Positions 8,200 through 14,966 of a stretch of 64,000 nt of DNA are shown piece after piece. A program made the translations under genes and the position numbers. Source of the DNA: Pontitalea aquivivens (GTDB lineage: Bacteria; Pseudomonadota; Alphaproteobacteria; Rhodobacterales; Rhodobacteraceae); the NCBI RefSeq assembly GCF_046507575.1, contig NZ_JBKFEY010000005.1, positions 1 through 64,000 of the forward strand, in the 5' to 3' direction. Under the pieces are notes generated by a model. The model worked only from the letters and a program-made list of their open reading frames with translations, was not told the origin of the DNA and searched no databases. Within the stretch, counting starts at the first letter, position 1. Each line of letters begins with the position of its first letter.

Positions 8200-9966
8200 T
8201 CACTGGGATGCGACCAGCGTTTCGGGTTCGCCTTCGGGCAGGATGGTTTCGCCCGGGCGCACGATGGTGAATTTCACCGGCTCGCGGTGCAGCCCCAGCG
8301 CATCGTCCGTGGCCTTGCGGGCGACGGTGAAATACGAGCTGTCAAGGTCGCCCTCCTCGGGGAAATCCTCACGGTAATGGGCCCCGCGCGAATTTTCGCG
8401 CAGCAATCCGGCCCGTGCGATAACCTCGGAAATCTCGACCAGCGAGGCCATGTTGAGCCAGTCGTGCCAGGTCAGGTTGAAGGCCAGGTTTGAGGGGTCG
8501 ACGCCGGTTTCCAACAATTCGGCGCGGATCTCGGCGATGCGCCGCAGGCCGCGTTCCATCCCCGCGCCGGTACGCAGGACGCCGACATCTTCCCACATGG
8601 CTTCCTGCAACCTGGCGCGCAGGGCCTGGATGTTGCCGGGACGTTTCGAGAGCGGATGCACCGCGCGTTCGACCTCAGCCGCGAGGATCTGTTCGTCCGG
8701 GTCGCGCAGGCGGCGCATCGTGCGGATGTCGAGGCCCATCGTGTCGCCCGCAACCCCGCCATAGACGGTGGAATTGGCCACACCATTCCCGCCCAGCCGG
8801 TTCGAGCCATGCGCGCCGCCGGCATCTTCGCCCGCGACGTAGAGACCGGGCAGGGCGGTTCGGGTATCGGCATCCACCACCACGCCGCCCATGAAGTAAT
8901 GCGCCGTCGGCACCACCTCGACCTTGCCCGCGGCAAGATCAAAGCCCGAGTCCGCGCAACGCTTGACCATGCCGGCGAATTTTGCACGCACGTTGTCGGG
9001 GCCGAGATGGCCCATCGAGATGAACATGCCGACCTGCTCGGGGTTGTTGTTCTTGCGCATCTCGGCATAGATGCCACGGCTGACCACATCGCGCGTGGCC
9101 CGTTCGCCGCGGGTGTCATAGTCGAACATGAACCGCTCGCCGCGCGCGTTGAGCAATTGACCGCCCGCGCCGCGCAGCCCCTCTTCCAGCACGGTGCCGG
9201 TCATCCGGGTGTGATCGCCCGCCAGCAGCCCGGTGGGGTGGAACTGAACCATCTCCATGTCGCGCAGATCGAGCCCGCGGCGCAGCGCCATGGCGAGACC
9301 GTCCATCGTCTTGTCGCCCGAGGGCGTATGATATTTGTACATCGTCGGGCCGCCGCCGGTGCCCATCATCACGCATTTCGCCCGCACGAAGCGGAAGCGC
9401 CCGGTGCGCATGTCGATAAACAGCACCCCGGACAGCGCCGCGCCGTCGGGCGTCGGGATCAGGCCGATGGCGCGATGTTCCTGCAACTTCTGGATCGGGC
9501 GGCTTAGCACCTGTTCCATCAGCCGGCTGATGATCTCGATCCCGGTCAGGTCGCCTTTGTGAACGGTCCGGTCGGCGGTCTGGCCGGCAAAGGCCTTCTG
9601 GTGCAGGCTGCCGTCGGCATTGCGATCAAAGAAGCAGCCGATCTCGTTTTCCAGCTCGCGGATGCGCACCACGGCCTGTTCGCACAGCCGCCAGGCCATG
9701 TCCTGGTTGGGCAGCCATTTGCCACCCCTGATCGTGTCCATGAAATGCCGCTCAACCGTGTCGCCGCCGCCAAGCGCGACGTTGTAGCCGCCCTGCACCA
9801 TGCGCGTGCAGCCGCATTTCCCGATCAGCCCCTTGACCGCCAGCGTGATCCGGGTGCCCGGCGGCGCGCTTTGCTGGGCATGCAGCGCCGCGAACAGCCC
9901 CGCGCCGCCAGAGCCCAGGATCAGGATATCGGTGTCTTCTCTCTCGATGTCGAATTTCGATGGCAT
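8200..9966 (-). CDS. Succinate dehydrogenase/fumarate reductase-like flavoprotein subunit
   Basis: A 588 aa FAD subunit. The dinucleotide fold LILGSGGAGLFAAL is at 15-28. Dicarboxylate-site motifs are conserved: QFHPTG, EEGLRGAGGQLLN (catalytic-type Arg), PTAHYFMGG and GSNRLGGN. The residue that carries covalent FAD in SdhA/FrdA (His in SHTVAAQGG) aligns with Cys53 in GKCGCTRMVQGG, so the flavin is probably bound differently or non-covalently. The start at 9966 is 2 bp after the stop of the membrane anchor gene. It is fourth in the order B, anchor, anchor, A, followed by the hydratase genes. The substrate is likely a succinate analogue; ordinary succinate oxidation in a duplicate complex is the alternative. 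Confidence 0.85.
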   Translation of the reverse strand: MPSKFDIEREDTDILILGSGGAGLFAALHAQQSAPPGTRITLAVKGLIGKCGCTRMVQGGYNVALGGGDTVERHFMDTIRGGKWLPNQDMAWRLCEQAVVRIRELENEIGCFFDRNADGSLHQKAFAGQTADRTVHKGDLTGIEIISRLMEQVLSRPIQKLQEHRAIGLIPTPDGAALSGVLFIDMRTGRFRFVRAKCVMMGTGGGPTMYKYHTPSGDKTMDGLAMALRRGLDLRDMEMVQFHPTGLLAGDHTRMTGTVLEEGLRGAGGQLLNARGERFMFDYDTRGERATRDVVSRGIYAEMRKNNNPEQVGMFISMGHLGPDNVRAKFAGMVKRCADSGFDLAAGKVEVVPTAHYFMGGVVVDADTRTALPGLYVAGEDAGGAHGSNRLGGNGVANSTVYGGVAGDTMGLDIRTMRRLRDPDEQILAAEVERAVHPLSKRPGNIQALRARLQEAMWEDVGVLRTGAGMERGLRRIAEIRAELLETGVDPSNLAFNLTWHDWLNMASLVEISEVIARAGLLRENSRGAHYREDFPEEGDLDSSYFTVARKATDDALGLHREPVKFTIVRPGETILPEGEPETLVASQ

Positions 9967-9968
9967 GG

Positions 9969-10310
9969 TCAGATCGCCCTCAGGAAAAACAGGCCAGACA
10001 CCAGAAAGGCGCCGGCGACGGTGGCCGCGGCCAGGTTCTTCTGACGCCCCGGCCACGGAAGAAATTCGAGGACCAACAGGCGCAACCCACCGAAGAAATG
10101 GATCGCCAGCAGGAAGACCAGTCCGAATTCCGCGAGCTTCACCAGAGGTGCCTCGGCGAAGCTCAGGAACGTGTCGAGATCCTTCGGGCGGGTGATCGCG
10201 AGCGACAGGACATGGAAATGCGCGGGCAGGAACAGCGCGAGGCCAAGCCCCGAGAGCCGATGCGCGGCATAGGCAAGCCAGAGCGGATGTTTGCGGTGCG
10301 GGCGGATCAC
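9969..10310 (-). CDS. SDH/FRD-like membrane anchor subunit (second)
   Basis: A 113 aa protein with three hydrophobic segments. Near the N-terminus it has HRLSGLGLAL followed by PAHFHVLSL, matching the H-R-x-[ST]-G signature of SdhC/FrdC cytochrome b anchors, and a second conserved His in LAIHFFGG. These residues usually bind heme b or line the quinone site, so electrons from the flavoprotein would enter the quinone pool. Its start overlaps the upstream anchor gene by 4 bp. Confidence 0.75.
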   Translation of the reverse strand: MIRPHRKHPLWLAYAAHRLSGLGLALFLPAHFHVLSLAITRPKDLDTFLSFAEAPLVKLAEFGLVFLLAIHFFGGLRLLVLEFLPWPGRQKNLAAATVAGAFLVSGLFFLRAI

Positions 10311-10642
10311 AGCATCGTCACGGCCGAAACAGCGCGCGCCCCCATGAACAGCAGGACGATCATCACGCCCCAGGTGAAGAGATCAAGCGCCACCCCGCGC
10401 AGCTTCAGCGTTTCGGTCACAATCACCCGCAGCCCGATCGCCGCATGGACCGAGACGGCCACGACGAAACCGCCGTAGAAGGCGAACCACGCGAGGCTGC
10501 CGCGTGTGCGTTCCAGTATCTCGGCCGTGCTCAGCCCGCCCTGGATCGCGTAGATCATCACCGCGATATGGCCCAGAACCAGCGGCGCCATCACCATCGC
10601 GCTGATGCGCTGCGCCATATAGAACCCCATGCCCTGCATCAC
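10307..10642 (-). CDS. SDH/FRD-like membrane anchor subunit (first)
   Basis: A 111 aa protein with three hydrophobic segments. It has YMAQRISAMVMAPLVLGHI near the N-terminus and SVHAAIGLRVIV in the middle, both typical of SdhC/SdhD-type anchors with a conserved His. It starts inside the end of the Fe-S subunit gene and overlaps the next anchor by ATGA. With its partner it forms the two-protein anchor of the complex. Confidence 0.75.
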   Translation of the reverse strand: MMQGMGFYMAQRISAMVMAPLVLGHIAVMIYAIQGGLSTAEILERTRGSLAWFAFYGGFVVAVSVHAAIGLRVIVTETLKLRGVALDLFTWGVMIVLLFMGARAVSAVTML

Positions 10643-11370
10643 CCGGACCTCCGCTTGAAATAGGATACGGCCGCGGCACGCTTGAGCCCGGCAATGGCCG
10701 AAAGCGGGTCAAGTTCGTTGGGGCAGAAGCGGGTGCAGCTGCCCTGCGAATGGCAATTCTGACAGCCGCCGACCGCAGTGGCGCGATCGAGTGCCGCCTG
10801 CCGATCGTCGACCTTGACGTCGTTATAGAGCGTCCAGGCGCGTTGCAGCGCGGCGGGTCCCAGGTATTCGGGATTGCCAGCCACCGTGTCGCAGGCTGCA
10901 TAACAGACCGCGCAGTTGATACATTCGATGGCCTTGTTCGCCTCGACCCGGCCGGGTTCCAGCGGGGGGACCGGCATGATCGGTTCGTTGCGCGAACGGC
11001 TGGGTCGGTGGGCGCCGCCGGCCTTGACCCATTTCTCGAAGAACGGGTCCATGTCGACCGCCAGATCCCTGATAACGGGCAGGTTGCGCAACGGGCCTAT
11101 CTGCAGCCGGTCGCCGTCGGCCACGCGGCTTACATGGGTCCGACAGGTCCAGCGCGGTTGGCCGTTCACCATCATCGCGCAGGAGCCGCACATGCCGACG
11201 CGGCAGGCGTAGCGATAGCTTAGCGAGGGGTCGGTATTCTGCTGGATCCAGCTGACCACATCCAGCACGGTCTGGTTGTCTTGCCGGGGTACCTGGAAGG
11301 CTTCATACCGCCCCCCTGACCCCTCTCCGCGCCAGACCGAGACGTGGAGGGTCTTTTCTGAATTGCTCAC
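10639..11370 (-). CDS. SDH/FRD-like iron-sulfur subunit
   Basis: A 243 aa Fe-S protein that passes electrons from the flavoprotein to the membrane anchors. It has a [2Fe-2S] site with C56, C61, C64 (ACRVGMCGSC) and C76, a [4Fe-4S] site with C150, C153, C156 and C160 (CINCAVCYAAC), and a third cluster with C203, C206, C212 and C216. The length is normal for SdhB/FrdB. It is the first gene of the long minus-strand series that runs to 3.2 kb. It faces the nitroreductase gene across a roughly 200 bp divergent promoter region that contains a palindrome at 11481. Confidence 0.87.
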   Translation of the reverse strand: MSNSEKTLHVSVWRGEGSGGRYEAFQVPRQDNQTVLDVVSWIQQNTDPSLSYRYACRVGMCGSCAMMVNGQPRWTCRTHVSRVADGDRLQIGPLRNLPVIRDLAVDMDPFFEKWVKAGGAHRPSRSRNEPIMPVPPLEPGRVEANKAIECINCAVCYAACDTVAGNPEYLGPAALQRAWTLYNDVKVDDRQAALDRATAVGGCQNCHSQGSCTRFCPNELDPLSAIAGLKRAAAVSYFKRRSG

Positions 11371-11480
11371 GGGTCACCTGTCTTGGCCGTTCGTGTCTGG
11401 ACAGGTTAGTCGGTGCAATCGCTAACACAAAGGAACTAATATTTATGTTTAATGTAGAAAAATCTTACATAACTGGGTGA

Positions 11481-11497
11481 TGCAAGATATTCTTGCA
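11481..11497. promoter_or_regulatory. Perfect palindrome TGCAAGA-TAT-TCTTGCA
   Basis: A 17 bp perfect inverted repeat (7 bp arms, 3 bp centre) in the AT-rich space between the divergent SDH-like B gene and the nitroreductase gene. Size and location suit a regulator operator acting on both promoters. The protein that would bind it is unknown. Confidence 0.5.
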
Positions 11498-11572
11498 CGG
11501 CCTGTAAGCATTTCTCGTGCCGCCGGGACCGCCCTTTGCCGATAGCCTGGTGCGGCAACGATGGGGGGGTTC

Positions 11573-12427
11573 ATGACGACATCTTCCGAGGCGCCTTTGT
11601 CCGCCTTGCTCGCCGGTCGGTTCAGGCATCGGGTGCGCGTGCCCGACGCGCTGGAAGGTGAGACCACACTTTGCCAGATGGCCGCCCGCGGGTCTTGCCG
11701 ACGATTCCGGGATGATCCTGTTGCGCCGGATCTGATTGAGACGCTTTGCGCGGTGGCCCTGTCCGGCCCGACGAAAAGCGATCTGCAACAGCGCGATATC
11801 ATCGTGGTGACCGAACCGGGTCTGAAATCGGCCTTGCTGGGGATTGCAGCCGATCAGCCCTGGACGCAGGGCGAGGTGCCCGTTCTGATCGTCTTTTGTG
11901 GCAATCACGCGCGGCAACGGCAGCTGCACGATCTGGCGGGGCACACCTTCACCAACGACCATCTGGACGCCTTCTTCAATGCCGCCGTCGATGCGGGGAT
12001 TGTGCTGGCCGGTTTCGTCGCTGCGGCCGAGGCGGCGGGGCTTGGCGCCTGTCCGATCAGCGCGCTGCGCAACCGGCCCGATGAGGTGGATCGTCTGCTC
12101 GGCCTGCCGCGGCACGTCTTTCCGGTCGCCGGACTGGCGCTTGGCCATCCCGCAGTCCCCGCCCCGGTTTCGCAGCGCCTGCCACTAAGTGAAACGCTGC
12201 GATGGAACGGGTGGGGTTCGGGCGATCCCGGGGCGATCGAACGTTACGACGCAGAGCGCCGCAGCCATCAGCCCTATGCGACCGAACGTCTCGTTCCGGG
12301 TGCAAACCCGGGGCCGGGAAACGCACGGCCCTATGGCTGGATCGAGGACAAGGCGCGCCAGTACGCGCGTCCCGAACGGGCCGGTTTCGGGGCATATATA
12401 CGGGGCAAGGGTTTCTCACTCGACTGA
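11573..12427 (+). CDS. Nitroreductase family FMN oxidoreductase
   Basis: A 284 aa flavoprotein of the nitroreductase superfamily, NfsA/FRP-like. The N-terminal RGSCRRFRDDPV is the FMN-binding R-[ST]-x-R-x-[FY] motif; the central AVDAGIVLAGFVAAAEAAGLGACPISALRN and the following GLALGHP are the usual flavin and dimer segments. The C-terminus has a variable extension typical of NfsA-like enzymes. I start at the ATG at 11573 because a run of seven G residues just upstream can act as ribosome-binding site; an ATG four codons earlier is also open. It is divergent from the SDH-like genes and precedes the desulfinase-like gene. The physiological acceptor is unknown. Confidence 0.8.
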   Translation: MTTSSEAPLSALLAGRFRHRVRVPDALEGETTLCQMAARGSCRRFRDDPVAPDLIETLCAVALSGPTKSDLQQRDIIVVTEPGLKSALLGIAADQPWTQGEVPVLIVFCGNHARQRQLHDLAGHTFTNDHLDAFFNAAVDAGIVLAGFVAAAEAAGLGACPISALRNRPDEVDRLLGLPRHVFPVAGLALGHPAVPAPVSQRLPLSETLRWNGWGSGDPGAIERYDAERRSHQPYATERLVPGANPGPGNARPYGWIEDKARQYARPERAGFGAYIRGKGFSLD

Positions 12428-12518
12428 CGATGTTCAGTTTCTCTTAATATAATCTGAATATTAATTTGTTTGTTTGCGAGGGGCTTATTCCGCAGGCTGC
12501 TGTGAAAAGGAGAACAGC

Positions 12519-13727
12519 ATGCCGAATACAACATCCTCACAATGCTATCTCGAACTGGCGCGCGAACTCGCGGATCGTTTCGCGCCGCGGGCTGCGCAAT
12601 GGGACCGCACGCGCAGCTATTGCTGGACCAACGTCGCCGATCTGACGGCGGCCGGGGTGATGGGCATGACCTTGCCCACCCGATATGGCGGGCGCGGCGC
12701 AAGCTATCATGACGCCTGTGTCGTCATCGAAGAGATCGCCAAGACCTGCACGCTGAGCGCGCGGATCGTGGTCGAGGCGAACATGGGCGGCATCGCGGCG
12801 GTCATGGCCTATGGCACCGATGAGCAGCGCGCCTTCGCCGCGCAACTTGTGCTGGCGGGGGACAAGCCCGCGATCTGCATCACCGAACCCGAGGCCGGCA
12901 GCGCCGCGACCGAGATGACGACGACCGCGCGGCGCAATGGCGATCGCTATGTGCTGAACGGGCGCAAGCATTGGATCACCGGGGGCGGGGTGTCCAAGCT
13001 CTATCTGATCTTCGCGCGCGTTCTGGACCAGGACGGCCGCCCCGAGGGGATCGGCGGCTTCCTGTTGCATCATGACCCGGCGGCCGGCATCGCGCCGAAG
13101 GGGTTCGAGATCGTGCGCCACGAATACACGATGGGCCTGTGCGGCATGCCCGAGGCCGAGCTGGCCTTCACCGATCTGGAGATCGAGGCGCGGATGATGC
13201 TGCGTCCACCTTCGGGGATCGAACGCGGCTTTGCCGATCTGATGCGGGCCTATAACAGCCAGCGGGTCGGGGCGGGGACCGTGGCGCTTGGCGTGGCGGC
13301 GGGGGCGCTTGATCATGCGAAACGCTATCTGCTGACGCGGCATCAGTTCGGCCGCCCGCTGGCCGAGTTTCAGGGTCTGCAATGGATGCTGGCCGATATG
13401 GACGCGGCGGTCCATGCCTCGCGGCTGATGCTGCGCGAGGCGGCTCTGTCCTCGGGCCCGGCGGGCTTCCCCGAGATGATGATGGCCGCGCGCGCCAAGA
13501 CCTTCGCGACCGAGGCCGCGATCCGCGTGGTCAGCGACGCGCTGCAGATGTTCGGCGCACGCGGCTATGGCGACAGCGAGCCGCTTGAACGGATGTATCG
13601 CGATGTGCGGATGTTTACGATCGGTGGCGGGACGGCGCAGATCCTCAAGACCCAGGTCGCGGGCGCGCTTCTGGGGATCAAGACGCCGCAGACGCGCGCA
13701 GGCTATGCGGGGCGGGCGGATGGTTGA
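12519..13727 (+). CDS. Acyl-CoA dehydrogenase-fold protein, probable 3-sulfinopropanoyl-CoA desulfinase type
   Basis: A 402 aa FAD protein of the acyl-CoA dehydrogenase superfamily, with the full fold including ITEPEAGS (FAD loop) and HQFGRPLAEFQ. Both positions that can hold the catalytic Glu are changed: Gln248 in YNSQRVGAG (isovaleryl-CoA type site) and Gly370 in FTIGGGTAQ (MCAD-type IYEGT site). Arg82 lies in CTLSARIVVEANMG. This trio matches what I recall for the Advenella 3-sulfinopropionyl-CoA desulfinase (Arg84, Gln246, Gly366), which cleaves sulfinate to sulfite and has no dehydrogenase activity. It overlaps a class III CoA-transferase gene by 8 bp and lies beside sulfite-type exporters. 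The start at 12519 has an AAAAGGAGA ribosome-binding site. A different acyl-CoA dehydrogenase function is the alternative. Confidence 0.75.
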   Translation: MPNTTSSQCYLELARELADRFAPRAAQWDRTRSYCWTNVADLTAAGVMGMTLPTRYGGRGASYHDACVVIEEIAKTCTLSARIVVEANMGGIAAVMAYGTDEQRAFAAQLVLAGDKPAICITEPEAGSAATEMTTTARRNGDRYVLNGRKHWITGGGVSKLYLIFARVLDQDGRPEGIGGFLLHHDPAAGIAPKGFEIVRHEYTMGLCGMPEAELAFTDLEIEARMMLRPPSGIERGFADLMRAYNSQRVGAGTVALGVAAGALDHAKRYLLTRHQFGRPLAEFQGLQWMLADMDAAVHASRLMLREAALSSGPAGFPEMMMAARAKTFATEAAIRVVSDALQMFGARGYGDSEPLERMYRDVRMFTIGGGTAQILKTQVAGALLGIKTPQTRAGYAGRADG

Positions 13728-14889
13728 CTGGCTGGAACAGTCCGAGGGTGGGGCGATCGCCGGGCTGCGGGTGCTGGATCTGAGCCGCATCCTTGCCGGG
13801 CCGACCTGCACGCAGTTGTTGGGCGATCTGGGGGCCGACGTCATCAAGATCGAGGCCCCGCAGGGCGACGATACCCGTCGCTGGGGCCCGCCCTTCGTCG
13901 CCGCGCCGGATGGCACGCCCACCGATCTGTCGGCCTATTTCCTCTGCGCCAATCGCAACAAGCGCTCGGTCACGGCGGATCTGGCGACGCCGGAGGGCCT
14001 GGCACTGGTCCGGCGGCTGCTGCGCGATGCCGATGTGGTGGTCGAGAATTTCAAGGCCGGGGGCCTGAGGAAATTCGGCCTTGATGCCAAGACGGTTCTG
14101 GGGCGTCATCCTGGCGTCGTCTATTGCTCGATCTCGGGGTTCGGGCAGACCGGCCCGAATAATCATCTTCTGGGATATGACCTTCTGGCGCAGGGATTCG
14201 GCGGCATCATGAGCCTGACCGGCGCACCCGACGGTGCACCGATGAAGGTGGGGGTCGGGGTCGCGGATGTGATGTGCGGGATGTATGCCTGCGCGGGGAT
14301 TCTGGCCGCGCTGCGCCACCGCGACCGCAGCGGCGAGGGGCAGCATATCGACCTTGCACTCGTCGACAGCCAGATCGCCTGGCTGGTGAACGAGGGGACG
14401 AACACGCTCATCTCGGGGCGGGTGCCGGTCCGGCGCGGCAATGCCCATCCCAATATCGCGCCCTATCAGGTCTACGCCGTGGCCGATGGTCATGTGATCG
14501 TGGCGGTCGGAAATGATACCCAGTTCGCGCGTTTCTGCGGGGTTCTGGGGCTTGGTGGGCTTTGCGAAGATTCCCGCTTTGCCACCAATCCCGCGCGGGT
14601 TGCGCATCTGGCCGCGCTGAACACGGTTCTGGAACCCGCGCTGGCCGTATGCGACGCAGCCACGCTCTTGGCCCGGCTGGATCAGGCGCAGGTTCCCGCC
14701 GGGCCGGTGAACCGGCTCGATCAGGTCTTTGCCAGCGATCAGGTCGCGGCCCGTGGCATGACGGTGCAGATGCACGGCGCACAGGGACAGGTGATCCCGC
14801 TGCTTGGAAATCCGCTGAAGCTCTCAAAGACCCCGGTCACCTATCGCCGGGCACCGCCGCACTGCGGGGCCGACAACGACCCGGGCTGA
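13720..14889 (+). CDS. Class III (CaiB/BaiF) CoA-transferase
   Basis: A 389 aa family III CoA-transferase. It has the N-terminal LDLSRILAGPTCTQLLGDLGAD, an ENFKAGG segment, YCSISGFGQTGP, and the likely catalytic Asp154 in LLGYDLLAQ. Such enzymes move CoA from a donor (often succinyl-CoA) to an incoming acid. The gene overlaps the desulfinase-like gene by 8 bp, so the pair is co-translated. In 3-sulfinopropionate catabolism a class III enzyme makes 3-sulfinopropanoyl-CoA for the desulfinase, and I infer the same job here. It is followed by a strong hairpin. The acceptor acid cannot be read from sequence. Confidence 0.83.
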   Translation: MVDWLEQSEGGAIAGLRVLDLSRILAGPTCTQLLGDLGADVIKIEAPQGDDTRRWGPPFVAAPDGTPTDLSAYFLCANRNKRSVTADLATPEGLALVRRLLRDADVVVENFKAGGLRKFGLDAKTVLGRHPGVVYCSISGFGQTGPNNHLLGYDLLAQGFGGIMSLTGAPDGAPMKVGVGVADVMCGMYACAGILAALRHRDRSGEGQHIDLALVDSQIAWLVNEGTNTLISGRVPVRRGNAHPNIAPYQVYAVADGHVIVAVGNDTQFARFCGVLGLGGLCEDSRFATNPARVAHLAALNTVLEPALAVCDAATLLARLDQAQVPAGPVNRLDQVFASDQVAARGMTVQMHGAQGQVIPLLGNPLKLSKTPVTYRRAPPHCGADNDPG

Positions 14890-14918
14890 GCGTCGTTCCT
14901 GCATGTCCGGCAAAGCAA

Positions 14919-14943
14919 AACGGCCCGCCTGTGGCGGGCCGTT
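14919..14943. terminator. Bidirectional terminator hairpin
   Basis: An 11 bp perfect GC-rich stem with a 3-base loop (AACGGCCCGCC-TGT-GGCGGGCCGTT), preceded by AAAA and followed by a short T-rich stretch. It lies between the converging CoA-transferase gene (+) and TRAP permease gene (-), where a shared terminator is expected. Confidence 0.85.
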
Positions 14944-14966
14944 CGGGTTTTACCGCGGGCGTGGGG

